Source: Candidatus Methanoperedens sp. (GTDB lineage: Archaea; Halobacteriota; Methanosarcinia; Methanosarcinales; Methanoperedenaceae). Taken from it: a DNA stretch of 34,434 nucleotides. The position numbers and the translations under genes were made by a program. A model generated the notes under the pieces. It had not been told where the DNA came from. It ran no database searches and saw only the letters and a list, made by a program, of their open reading frames with translations. How positions within the stretch are numbered: the first letter of the stretch is position 1; each line of letters begins with the position of its first letter. The stretch is from the NCBI GenBank assembly GCA_026552975.1, contig JAPMTR010000090.1, forward strand, positions 1 through 34,434, read 5' to 3'. Shown here one piece after another: positions 8,308 through 16,364 of the stretch.

Positions 8308-9390
8308 TCAGATATTCTTCAACCCGCCTATCACTGCATCATACCTCTGGCATATCCTCTTTACAACATCCATTTGCGCATTCTTATGCGTGGGTATCAA
8401 AATTTCTGCCTCTGTGCCGATCTCTTTCCCTTCACCTGAAGTCCCGTAATCAGGCGCGATCTTCACTCCGCCCCCGGATATCCCCAGGCCCATCTCATTT
8501 ATCATACGTGATACCATTTCGGTCTGAGGCATCACCTTTTTTATTATAAAATTGGCTTTATCGATGTATTCATCCTTTAATTCTGTAATATATTCGATGC
8601 TATCTTTTGCTTTTCTCTTGCTTCCATATTCGGTAAGCATATTAATAGATGTGATCAGGTCTTCGAAAGTCGTTGCCTGCACTTCGATTATCCTTCCATC
8701 AAAATACGCGCCAACTTTTTCCTTATATCCCTTTGAGATGATAAGAACACCAAGTTCCTTCAGGCGTTCTTCCTCAGCCTGAGTGTACGGGTTCACAACA
8801 ATATATTCTTCAATACCGCAAAGCTCCATCAATGATTCATACATGGGACTCACGCCGATCCCCTGCTTTCCTAGCCATTTGTCAAGTCCCATCTTCTGCG
8901 CTTTTGCAAGTTCAATGATCTTTCGTTTTATGGCTTCAGGGTCGCTGGATTCAAGATTGAAATATTCCGCAAACCTTTGCGTTGTCTGAAGAAGTCGCGT
9001 TCTTCCCTGCGGCTGTGCCGATATGAACCTGCTCTCCTCAAGATCCCTCACATGATCATAAGCAGAAGGACCTCTTCTTTCCACAAGCTCGGCCACCGTT
9101 ATGGGTTGATGATATGCGACCATGGCAAGTGTTCGAAGGACCGGTGAGCGTAATTCCTTGGGTGCTATTGATTTAACTTTTTCAGCGAATTCAGATTTGA
9201 CCTGCATAATGAACCTTCCGTCCATTTCCTTTATCTCAAGGGCGCTTCCGCGCGCTGCATACTCGTCCATTAATTCCTGCACCAATTCATGAATGTTCTT
9301 TCCATGAACAAGGTTCTTGAGCTGTCCCATATCAAGAGGTTCGCCGGATGCAAAAAGCGCCGCTTCAATGATCTCCTTATCCCCGCTCAT
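8308..9390 (-). CDS. scpB: Segregation and condensation protein B, with long C-terminal extension
   Basis: Roughly the first 170 residues are ScpB: paired winged helices with the conserved VLRTLAMVAYHQPITVAELVERRG and GRTRLLQTTQRFAEYFNL segments. ScpB binds ScpA and, with SMC, condenses chromosomes. Bacterial ScpB usually ends near residue 180-200; this protein has 360 residues. The extra C-terminal half is a mixed alpha/beta region I do not recognise. The ATG overlaps the scpA stop by 4 nt (ATGA), so the two are translationally coupled. Confidence 0.9.
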   Translation of the reverse strand: MSGDKEIIEAALFASGEPLDMGQLKNLVHGKNIHELVQELMDEYAARGSALEIKEMDGRFIMQVKSEFAEKVKSIAPKELRSPVLRTLAMVAYHQPITVAELVERRGPSAYDHVRDLEESRFISAQPQGRTRLLQTTQRFAEYFNLESSDPEAIKRKIIELAKAQKMGLDKWLGKQGIGVSPMYESLMELCGIEEYIVVNPYTQAEEERLKELGVLIISKGYKEKVGAYFDGRIIEVQATTFEDLITSINMLTEYGSKRKAKDSIEYITELKDEYIDKANFIIKKVMPQTEMVSRMINEMGLGISGGGVKIAPDYGTSGEGKEIGTEAEILIPTHKNAQMDVVKRICQRYDAVIGGLKNI

Positions 9391-10082
9391 GATGCCGCCT
9401 TCCTGCTAATGAATATCTCACCAAAAAGTTCTTCCTGCTCCAGCCATATTTCCTTTCTTGTGGCCAGGAAAAGTATGGAAATATAAGCCATTACAAGTCC
9501 AGACCTGTCATGAGGAGTACAAATGTCTGAAAATTTAATGGAATTATGTTTTTCCAGCAAATCATTAATTAAATCCCTCATCCTGCCCATCCCACTTTCA
9601 ATATCTTCATCATGGGCAATGGAGAGAACTTCCTCGATAGTAGTCCTTCGTTCTTCTTTTTTGTTATCAGCACGATTTATCCTTTTCTTTTCCTGTACTT
9701 CAGCTTTTTTCAATTCAGTCAATAATTCTTCAAGCGTCACAGGCCTTCTTGAAGAACGGCGAAGCGGCATGACCGGGACCGGATAATCTGTTATTTCAAA
9801 ATTATCAGACTCAAAATCAATATCATCAGGTGGTTCTTCCACTTCCACGAGGGCATTTGATTTCATTCTCAATAATATCGATGCGTATAGGAGTGTTCGC
9901 CCGGATAAGCGCAGATCCATTTTCTCAAGTTCATCCAGTTTTTTCAGGAATTTATCAGTGAGTTCAACGATGTTGATATTCCATGGATCTATTTCACCGC
10001 TTTTGGCAAGATTTACGAGAATTTCAATTGGTTCTTCCAGTATGTTTTCACCTGTTATTGCCTCAACCTCGCCTTCGACCAT
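9387..10082 (-). CDS. scpA: Segregation and condensation protein A
   Basis: The protein is ScpA, the kleisin that bridges SMC heads: the N-terminal block EEPIEILVNLAKSGEIDPWN, the following LLYASILLRMKSNAL helix and a C-terminal winged helix (HDRSGLVMAYISILFLATR). The middle is charged and low-complexity, as is usual for kleisin linkers. I place the start at the ATG at 10082 (231 residues). A longer frame opens at GTG 10112, but a TATA box at 10101-10108 lies inside that extension and would put transcription start close to 10082. The gene is followed by scpB with a 4-nt overlap. Confidence 0.92.
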   Translation of the reverse strand: MVEGEVEAITGENILEEPIEILVNLAKSGEIDPWNINIVELTDKFLKKLDELEKMDLRLSGRTLLYASILLRMKSNALVEVEEPPDDIDFESDNFEITDYPVPVMPLRRSSRRPVTLEELLTELKKAEVQEKKRINRADNKKEERRTTIEEVLSIAHDEDIESGMGRMRDLINDLLEKHNSIKFSDICTPHDRSGLVMAYISILFLATRKEIWLEQEELFGEIFISRKAAS

Positions 10083-10097
10083 ATTTGCATTGATATA

Positions 10098-10108
10098 AGT
10101 ATATAAAA
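10098..10108 (-). promoter_or_regulatory. TATA box for scpA
   Basis: On the minus strand the sequence cttttatatac is centred about 23 nt before the ATG at 10082. This fits a leaderless scpAB transcript and argues against the upstream GTG start. It lies just past the stop codon of taw1. Confidence 0.5.
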
Positions 10109-10124
10109 GCACTTAAAGTTTTTG

Positions 10125-11048
10125 TTATATTATATTCTGCTTTTTCCCATCCTTTGAAAGCAACACCACCCGGCTTCCCCTGGAATCATCTGCGACCTGA
10201 TAATCCAAAGCCTGCGCAACCTGTCTTGAGAAATCAATAACCTCATCGTGCGAAGGCATGTTGTCCTGTGAAAGGCGTTTTCTTGAAAAACCAAGATGCA
10301 TATAGGCCTTCAATTCAACATAATCCGGTTGAGCGATCCCAATGATACGCGCGTAACCCTGTGGATCAAACATATTCACACCTTTTGTAAGGGTTATCCG
10401 GATAGCAGTTCTTGTCCCGGAATCCTTCAAGATCTCAAGCGACCGGAGAATGTTCTCCCATGAATTACCAATTGGCTGGCATGCTTTTTGGTATGTTTCT
10501 TCATCAGGTGCATTCAGACTGATATAAAGCTGCGTTGGATTAATTTTCCCCACCATCTCAGGGTTTGTGCCGTTTGTGACTACAAATGTGGTCATTTCTT
10601 TTTTATGGAATTCTTCAATGAGTTCAGGAAGGTATGGATATAATGTCGGCTCCCCGGAAAGTGAAATTGCCACATGTTTCGGGTAAAAGGCTTCTTTCCA
10701 TCTTGTTTTATCCATAAAGTCCGAGCCACCATAACCCGAAATAAGCCGCCGGTGTTCATCGAGAATCCCATTCACAATATCCTGCGGCAGATCCCATACA
10801 GGTGGAAATTCTACAGGAACTTCAACTGCCCGCCAGCAATGAAGGCACCTGTGGTTGCACACAAGCGTAGGTGTCATCTGGATACATCTGTGTGATGTCA
10901 TTCCATAGAATTTTGATTTGTAACATGCTCCGGTATTTCGCATGCTCTTGTTGAGCCAGAGGCAGGTTTTTACTGCGCCATGGGTTCCTGCAAGGTGGTA
11001 GCCGTGTTTTTTGAGGAGCGTTTTTGTGGTTTCGGATATGGAAGTCAT
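10125..11048 (-). CDS. taw1: 4-demethylwyosine synthase (tRNA wybutosine synthesis, TYW1/Taw1)
   Basis: The 307-residue radical SAM enzyme condenses pyruvate carbons with N1-methylguanosine-37 of tRNA-Phe to make the tricyclic wyosine base. The radical SAM cluster is at C64, C68 and C71 (VCNHRCLHCWR). Three N-terminal cysteines at 29, 42 and 55, spaced exactly 13 apart, match the second [4Fe-4S] site known in archaeal TYW1. The GEPTLYPYLPELIEEFH motif follows. The bacterial/eukaryal flavodoxin domain is absent, as normal for archaea. pheS, which charges the same tRNA, lies about 7 kb away but is not linked. Confidence 0.93.
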   Translation of the reverse strand: MTSISETTKTLLKKHGYHLAGTHGAVKTCLWLNKSMRNTGACYKSKFYGMTSHRCIQMTPTLVCNHRCLHCWRAVEVPVEFPPVWDLPQDIVNGILDEHRRLISGYGGSDFMDKTRWKEAFYPKHVAISLSGEPTLYPYLPELIEEFHKKEMTTFVVTNGTNPEMVGKINPTQLYISLNAPDEETYQKACQPIGNSWENILRSLEILKDSGTRTAIRITLTKGVNMFDPQGYARIIGIAQPDYVELKAYMHLGFSRKRLSQDNMPSHDEVIDFSRQVAQALDYQVADDSRGSRVVLLSKDGKKQNII

Positions 11049-11195
11049 TATTATATAGTCAAATAGAAGTTCGTTTCATTTCGTACCAGTTCGTTGCTTT
11101 TTCACTCGCATTATATTATCTGAGATAAATAGTTTGTGAGAAACAAAAAGTTATTATAACTAAATAGCATCAATTAAAGAAAAAGAGGCAATTAA

Positions 11196-12392
11196 ATGGC
11201 AAGAAACATTCGCGTGGAAAAAATCACACAAACCCCGATTGAAAAACAGGAGATTGAGATAGTTGAGAGAAAAGGTGTAGGACACCCAGACAGCATGGCT
11301 GACGGATTCGCAGAAGCGGTGAGTCGGGCGCTTTGTAACGAATATATCAAAAAATGCGGTACTGTCCTTCATCATAATACAGACCAGGTAGAGGTCGTAG
11401 CAGGACGTTCCCATCCACAATATAAGGGCGGTGAAATAATCTCACCGATGTATGTTTTGCTTGTGGGAAGAGCCACGAAAGAATTCAAAGATGTAAAGAT
11501 CGCAACTGACGCAACAGCGATAAGAGCTGCAAAAAACTACCTGAAAGCCACTCTTCCTGATATTGATAGCGAACACGATATTATCATTGACTGCAAACTT
11601 GGCGCCGGATCAACAGACCTTCAGAGCGTTTTTAAGAGAGGAAAAGCGCCAATGGCCAATGACACCTCGTTTGGTGTGGGTCATGCTCCCTTTTCAGAAG
11701 TGGAACAGATCGTTTATAATACCGAACGACAGATGGTATTAAATTTCAAGAAAGATCTTCCAGCTATAGGTACTGATATCAAGGTCATGGGTATGAGGAA
11801 GAATGAAAAAATAACCCTCACAGTTGCCTGTGCAATGATTGATAAACACGTTGACGATCAGGATCATTATTTCCAGATAAAGGAAAAGCTGCGCGGTAAA
11901 ATATACGATCTTGCAGGGAAATATACAGACCGCGAAGTAGAGGTCTTTGTAAATACTGGCGATGATGCAGAAGCAGGATCGGTTTACCTGACTGTTACAG
12001 GAACATCAGCAGAAATGGGTGACGATGGATCAGTAGGGCGCGGTAACAGGTGCAACGGGCTTATCACCCCGAACAGGCCGATGAGCATGGAAGCCACAAG
12101 CGGAAAGAACCCCATCAACCATGTTGGGAAACTGTATAACCTTGTTTCCAACCAGATCGCAAAAGATATTGCGGCTAACGTGTCCGGGATCGATGACGTT
12201 TATATCAGGATCCTTTCCCAGATCGGATATCCTATTGACCAGCCATTGATCGCAAGCGCCCAGGTGATCCCCCAGGATGGCGCAAATATGAACACAATTA
12301 AATCTGAATCTGAAGCCATCATTGATAAATGGCTCGCTGATATCACAAAGATAACAGAGATGATCGCAAAAGGACAGCTGGATACGTTCTAG
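11196..12392 (+). CDS. mat: S-adenosylmethionine synthetase, archaeal type
   Basis: The 398-residue protein is the archaeal MAT family, which differs strongly from bacterial MetK. It makes S-adenosylmethionine from methionine and ATP. The N-terminal [20 protein letters not shown] segment and [19 protein letters not shown] are diagnostic, and the length is typical. A Shine-Dalgarno gagg is 7 nt before the ATG. SAM made here would serve the window's radical SAM enzymes and Tsr3. The region between it and divergent taw1 (11049-11195) is A/T-rich and holds their promoters. Confidence 0.96.
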   Translation: MARNIRVEKITQTPIEKQEIEIVERKGVGHPDSMADGFAEAVSRALCNEYIKKCGTVLHHNTDQVEVVAGRSHPQYKGGEIISPMYVLLVGRATKEFKDVKIATDATAIRAAKNYLKATLPDIDSEHDIIIDCKLGAGSTDLQSVFKRGKAPMANDTSFGVGHAPFSEVEQIVYNTERQMVLNFKKDLPAIGTDIKVMGMRKNEKITLTVACAMIDKHVDDQDHYFQIKEKLRGKIYDLAGKYTDREVEVFVNTGDDAEAGSVYLTVTGTSAEMGDDGSVGRGNRCNGLITPNRPMSMEATSGKNPINHVGKLYNLVSNQIAKDIAANVSGIDDVYIRILSQIGYPIDQPLIASAQVIPQDGANMNTIKSESEAIIDKWLADITKITEMIAKGQLDTF

Positions 12393-12444
12393 CTTTCCAC
12401 TATTTTTATAGGCTTTTTCATTATTACAAAGATATAGACTGCCA

Positions 12445-13059
12445 ATGGTGCCAAAAGGAAAGCTAATAACACTTGAAGGGATCGATGGGACCGGAAAATC
12501 AAGCGTAGCCAGGATGCTTGAGAACAAATTTCCCGATGCGGTTTTCACCCGTGAACCCACACATAGCTGGATAGGAAATGCTGTGAAAAGATCGATCGGT
12601 TCTGACACTGATCCTCTTGCTGAGCTTTTTTTATTTGTGGCAGACCATGCAGAACATATCGCAACGGTCGTAAAACCTGCATTAAATGCCGGGAAGAATG
12701 TTTTTTCGGACCGGTATTCAGATAGCAGATATGCATACCAGGGAGCAACACTGTCAAATATTTTCGATGATGCGATGGGATTCGTTCAAAATATCCATGG
12801 GGGATGGACTGTAGTTCCTGACCTGACTATTCTTTTCACGATCGATCCATTGATCGCAGTAACAAGATGTGCAGTTCGCGGTGAAAAAACAAAATTTGAG
12901 AAGATCGAATTTTTAAAGACCGTCCAGGGTAATCTTATAAAACTTGCAGAAAATGAACCTGATAGATTTGTGATAATAGAGGCGCAGAAGGAGCTGACAA
13001 ATGTTGAAAAAGAAGTGGAATTGGTGATCCATGAGTTCCTTGGATCATGTTCACCTTGA
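12445..13059 (+). CDS. tmk: Thymidylate kinase
   Basis: The 204-residue protein phosphorylates dTMP to dTDP. It shows the P-loop GIDGTGKSS near residue 11, the FTREPTHSWIGNAVKR segment after it, and the DRYSDSRYAYQGATL substrate-binding motif near residue 90. The length is normal. It follows the mat gene by 52 nt on the same strand and may share its transcript. The start ATG has no strong ribosome binding site. Confidence 0.93.
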   Translation: MVPKGKLITLEGIDGTGKSSVARMLENKFPDAVFTREPTHSWIGNAVKRSIGSDTDPLAELFLFVADHAEHIATVVKPALNAGKNVFSDRYSDSRYAYQGATLSNIFDDAMGFVQNIHGGWTVVPDLTILFTIDPLIAVTRCAVRGEKTKFEKIEFLKTVQGNLIKLAENEPDRFVIIEAQKELTNVEKEVELVIHEFLGSCSP

Positions 13060-13089
13060 GTTAAAAACTTATTAACATTAAGTAAATTA

Positions 13090-13371
13090 TTAGGGCATCA
13101 CCCCCGGAACAATACCATTCAGTCCATAAAGGCTCTGGCGCGCATCCTGGAAATAGAAACGCTCCTGCAATACTTTTTCTTCTTTAAGCCTGCTAAGTGC
13201 ATAACGCACTGTCCTTGCCGGGAGATAAGTATACTTTGCAATATCTTTCTGTGTCAAAAAGCCGTTCGATTCAAGAACCTTAAAAACAAGTTTTGCTGAT
13301 GGTGGTAAATGGTCTATCTTTATCGGTTTGGTATGCGGGCCATTAACAGCAAAGACGATTCCTTCTGAAAT
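13090..13371 (-). CDS. Small winged-helix DNA-binding protein with a damaged or non-canonical start
   Basis: An open frame of about 93 codons encodes a helix-turn-helix protein: LPPSAKLVFKVLESNG, then LTQKDIAKYTYLPARTVRYA (recognition helix region), then LSRLKEEKVLQERFYFQDAR. It looks like the small MarR-like regulators common in methanogenic archaea. No ATG, GTG or TTG precedes the conserved part in frame. The frame opens just after a TGA at the ATT codon at 13371. An ATG at 13375, with GGAG 9 nt before it, is in another frame and would join the gene if one T were removed. So either a 1-base frameshift (or sequence error) is present, or translation begins at ATT. Confidence 0.65.
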   Translation of the reverse strand: MSEGIVFAVNGPHTKPIKIDHLPPSAKLVFKVLESNGFLTQKDIAKYTYLPARTVRYALSRLKEEKVLQERFYFQDARQSLYGLNGIVPGVMP

Positions 13372-13440
13372 TCATTTGTAAATTCTCCAGCGTTAACTTG
13401 GATTTAACCTTAATAAACCTATTTATTCGGGCAACTTCCA

Positions 13441-14028
13441 TTACCCCAGATAATCACTCTGGATCTTTACAACCTCAGTGCTATCCTTCGCTTCTGAATA
13501 CCTCTCAAGCGGCTCCCTGTTAAGATCCAGGAATACAGGCCCCCATTTGAACTTGTTGAGTATGACCGCAGCCTGTTCTTTTTCCCCGAGTATATAGAGC
13601 GCTGCCGCAAAAGCTTCCACAGAACTTAACTTGAAAGGCTTCCCGAAATTCACTGCATTTGCAGCAACAAGGTATGGAAGAGCACGGTGCTTCAACATCA
13701 GTCTTTGAAGGATAGGAAATACCCTTTCAACCTCTTCCCATGAGCAGTCAAGGACAACTATACCTCGCCTGGCATCATCTGCAGGTGAAAGCGCCTGCTG
13801 GGCGAAAGGATCAAGGAATATCGCCTCCCGTGGAAGTGTCCTGGGGTTTTTATGGAGATATGCAAGATCGAACCTGGCAAGCTTTTTTCCCGTACATTTT
13901 TTGGGGTCGCACTGGTCAGCATGATAAAAATGAAGAGGAATAACACTATTCGAAGTATGCGGAAGGTCTTTCTGGAAGGGAGGCCTTGCATGCTGATTAC
14001 TTGATCTTGATACTGGTGTTATTTTCAT
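13441..14028 (-). CDS. tsr3: Tsr3-like rRNA aminocarboxypropyltransferase (DUF367)
   Basis: The 195-residue protein matches Tsr3, which transfers the aminocarboxypropyl group of SAM to a small-subunit rRNA nucleotide late in ribosome assembly. Family landmarks are [46 protein letters not shown] and [19 protein letters not shown]. About 28 residues precede the conserved start, slightly longer than typical, but no internal start codon fits better. The adjacent membrane-protein gene is upstream on the same strand with a 26-nt gap. Confidence 0.92.
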   Translation of the reverse strand: MKITPVSRSSNQHARPPFQKDLPHTSNSVIPLHFYHADQCDPKKCTGKKLARFDLAYLHKNPRTLPREAIFLDPFAQQALSPADDARRGIVVLDCSWEEVERVFPILQRLMLKHRALPYLVAANAVNFGKPFKLSSVEAFAAALYILGEKEQAAVILNKFKWGPVFLDLNREPLERYSEAKDSTEVVKIQSDYLG

Positions 14029-14054
14029 AAATATGATATATATTCACTTTGATT

Positions 14055-14723
14055 CTATTTGAATGGCTTATAGAAGAGGGAAAACCTGCGTTCATTATCA
14101 GGCTGTCGGTCTATTTTCCTGAAAAGAATGAATTCAGAAGATATATCAGATGACCTGAACCAGTACCAGGACATCCTGGTGTAGTTAAGCCTGACGTAAT
14201 CGCTTCCAAGATTTTGTTCTATGAAGTCTGCTTCAGTCCGATTCCTCTGGCCGTTCTTGACACGTTCTTCGAGTACCTTCCCCTCGTTAGAATCGGGAAC
14301 AATGATTAGCGGTGCATTGAATCTTGTATCCAGACTCACCTTCCATTTAACTTCAGGATATTGGTTGTCGTACTGTGAAGAGATCTCATCTATCTTTGAA
14401 ATGAAATGCGAAAATGTCTGCGACGGCTGCGATGCCTGTACCATTGGTTCAGCTGTACTGGCATAATTAACAAAATTTAATTGAATACTTGAATGTACCC
14501 GAATATAAAATACTCCAATGACCCCCAGCACAAAAAGAGGGAGTAATATGATAATAGAGGACTGGAGATAAGATACTGGCAGGAATTGTCTCACAAATTC
14601 AAATTTGTCTGCCAGGAGATGCATTAAGGCCACTGCCGACCAATATAGAAGTAATATCATCAAGAGCCTGCTTTTTTTCCTGCCGCTAAGGCCAAAATAG
14701 AACATTCCAGAAATTCCAAACAC
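14055..14723 (-). CDS. Hypothetical membrane protein, likely N-terminally frameshifted
   Basis: I do not recognise this protein. The 222-residue frame (GTG start) opens in the middle of a hydrophobic segment (LVFGISGMFYFGL), then has a basic loop (SGRKKSR), two more membrane helices (about residues 19-37 and 54-73) and a soluble C-terminal domain of about 140 residues. A separate frame from ATG 14821 encodes MILASAVKYAQAFDRDRL and continues to FLAGSRL. Adding one base near 14727-14732 would join it cleanly to the hydrophobic segment. That ATG is 27 nt from a TATA box shared with hdrC, so the true gene is probably 14055-14821 with a 1-base deletion or sequence error. Confidence 0.6.
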   Translation of the reverse strand: MFGISGMFYFGLSGRKKSRLLMILLLYWSAVALMHLLADKFEFVRQFLPVSYLQSSIIILLPLFVLGVIGVFYIRVHSSIQLNFVNYASTAEPMVQASQPSQTFSHFISKIDEISSQYDNQYPEVKWKVSLDTRFNAPLIIVPDSNEGKVLEERVKNGQRNRTEADFIEQNLGSDYVRLNYTRMSWYWFRSSDISSEFILFRKIDRQPDNERRFSLFYKPFK

Positions 14724-14843
14724 AAGCGTGATCCGGCAAGAAAATTATTGTTCAACAGCGAAACATTTAGCCTGTCCCTATCAAAAGCTTGTGCGTATTT
14801 TACTGCACTTGCAAGAATCATTTATTTTTATGTAAGGGTTTTT

Positions 14844-14852
14844 CTTAAATAC
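14844..14852. promoter_or_regulatory. Bidirectional TATA box between membrane protein and hdrC
   Basis: The element cttaaatac reads gtatttaag on the other strand; both are plausible archaeal TATA boxes. Its centre (14848) is 27 nt from the hdrC ATG (14875) and 27 nt from the minus-strand ATG at 14821. The symmetry suggests one TATA box drives both genes, each leaderless. Confidence 0.45.
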
Positions 14853-14874
14853 AATCACCAACATAAATCCCACA

Positions 14875-15318
14875 ATGAAAAATTCCGACATACTCACATG
14901 CTTCCAGTGCGGAGCATGTACGGGAAGCTGTCCTTCTGGAAAGTATACAAGCCTCAATGTGAGAAGGATCATTAAAGATTCTTTAAAAAAAGACATTTCA
15001 GACCATCCTGACCTGTGGATGTGCACCACATGCTACAACTGCCAGGAGCGATGCCCGCGGGGAATAAAAGTAACTGATGCCATACTTTCCCTTCGTGCAG
15101 AAGCTGCCAGGAAAGGACATATCCTGCCTGCTCACAGGGTCGTATGTAAATTCCTTATTGAAACAGGGCATGCGGTCCCTATAGATCAGATAAATATGAC
15201 AAAAAGGGAAAATATAGGACTTTTGGAAACTGAAACAGTCCGAAAGTACCCTAAAGCGCTCAAGGATGTCAGGAAACTCCTGGAATTGACAGGTTTTAAT
15301 GGGCTGATCCAGGAATGA
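14875..15318 (+). CDS. hdrC: Heterodisulfide reductase subunit C (soluble)
   Basis: The 147-residue ferredoxin-like protein has two [4Fe-4S] motifs, C9-C12-C15-C19 and C50-C53-C56-C60. HdrC carries electrons from HdrA to HdrB, where the CoM-S-S-CoB disulfide is reduced in the cytoplasm. It overlaps hdrB by 4 nt (ATGA). No hdrA is nearby, so the third subunit must be encoded elsewhere. The start is placed 27 nt downstream of a TATA box. Confidence 0.93.
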   Translation: MKNSDILTCFQCGACTGSCPSGKYTSLNVRRIIKDSLKKDISDHPDLWMCTTCYNCQERCPRGIKVTDAILSLRAEAARKGHILPAHRVVCKFLIETGHAVPIDQINMTKRENIGLLETETVRKYPKALKDVRKLLELTGFNGLIQE

Positions 15319-16223
15319 AGGAATACTCTCTTTACCTGGGATGCCTTATCCCCAACCGTTATCCTGGAATTGAAAAAGCCACAAAACTTGTTCTTGACCG
15401 GTTAGGAATAAAATGGAGTGAGTTAAAAGAGGCTTCATGCTGCCCGGCACCCGGAGTTTTCAGGTCTTTTGATCAAAACACATGGCTTACTCTTGCGGCA
15501 CGGAACATCATCCTTTGCGAGGAGAAAAATACTGATCTTCTGACGATCTGCAATGGATGTTTCAGTACGCTTGTTGATGCGAACAATATTTTGAAAAATA
15601 ATGGCGACCTGAGGGTTCAGGTAAATGACCACCTTAAGAAAATAGGAAAGGAGTTCAGGGGGACGATCCAGGTCAGGCACATTATAGAATTCCTGGACAA
15701 AGAAATTGGCGCAAAAATGATTGACGAGATGATCGAAAAACCCCTTGAACTAAAGGTAGCTTTACATTATGGCTGCCATCTACTTAAACCCACAAAAGAA
15801 AGAAAACTGGGAGGAGCAGAATTTCCCAAATTTTTTGATGGCCTGGTCGAAGCAACAGGCGCATTAAGCATTCCTTACGAGGGGAAAAACAGCTGCTGTG
15901 GCGCTGGAGGTGGGGTGAGGTCGGCAATGCTTGAAACATCACTCAAGATGACCGAATTCAAACTTGAAAGGATAAAAAAAGCAGGTGCCGACTGCATTGT
16001 TGAAGCGTGTCCATTCTGCCATTTGCAATATGATTCCGGCCAGGTCGAACTGGCAAAAGCTGGAAAGATCTTTGACGTTCCTGTGGTCCATTACAGCCAG
16101 CTGCTAGGGCTTGCGCTGGGTTATTCATTTGAGGATGTAGGTTTGCATCTGAATGCTACCAGGAATCCCGGTTTTGAAAGCAAGATCGCGCTTCTACAGA
16201 AAAAAGATGCATCCATAAAATGA
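15315..16223 (+). CDS. hdrB: Heterodisulfide reductase subunit B (soluble)
   Basis: The 302-residue protein carries two CCG domains, both complete. The first has C10, C42/C43, C79 and C82 (CX31CCX35CX2C); the second has C154, C194/C195, C232 and C235 (CX39CCX36CX2C). In HdrB these bind two non-cubane [4Fe-4S] clusters that split the heterodisulfide CoM-S-S-CoB. Intact ligands argue for an active enzyme. It is coupled to hdrC; an HdrB without a neighbouring HdrA may pair with a remote HdrA or another electron donor. Confidence 0.94.
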   Translation: MKEYSLYLGCLIPNRYPGIEKATKLVLDRLGIKWSELKEASCCPAPGVFRSFDQNTWLTLAARNIILCEEKNTDLLTICNGCFSTLVDANNILKNNGDLRVQVNDHLKKIGKEFRGTIQVRHIIEFLDKEIGAKMIDEMIEKPLELKVALHYGCHLLKPTKERKLGGAEFPKFFDGLVEATGALSIPYEGKNSCCGAGGGVRSAMLETSLKMTEFKLERIKKAGADCIVEACPFCHLQYDSGQVELAKAGKIFDVPVVHYSQLLGLALGYSFEDVGLHLNATRNPGFESKIALLQKKDASIK

Positions 16224-16241
16224 TCGAAGGATATAGGAGTT

Positions 16242-16280
16242 GTGGGCAGATTGGGTGGTGGTAAAAAAAGTTCTGCCCAC
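16242..16280 (+). terminator. Hairpin after hdrB
   Basis: A perfect 9-bp stem (gtgggcaga at 16242-16250, tctgcccac at 16272-16280) with a 21-nt loop follows the hdrB stop. There is no T-run after it, so it could be a terminator, an mRNA-stabilising hairpin or a protein-binding site. Confidence 0.35.
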
Positions 16281-16283
16281 TAA

Positions 16284-16299
16284 TTCGTATATATACGAA
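16284..16299. promoter_or_regulatory. 16-bp perfect palindrome upstream of the dihydrouridine synthase
   Basis: The sequence ttcgtatatatacgaa is its own reverse complement. It lies about 65 nt before the downstream ATG, near TATA-like sequence at 16304-16312. It could be an operator for a dimeric regulator. The A/T-rich core makes chance possible, but the flanking cg steps favour selection. Confidence 0.4.
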
Positions 16300-16364
16300 C
16301 ATTGTATTTAAACTTTACGAATGAATGTAATTTAAGTAAATACTTACAATTACAGTGAAAATAC

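Noticed and set aside
10083-10112. Longer ScpA start at GTG 10112
   Set aside because: The TATA box lies inside this stretch and the conserved family start aligns near ATG 10082.
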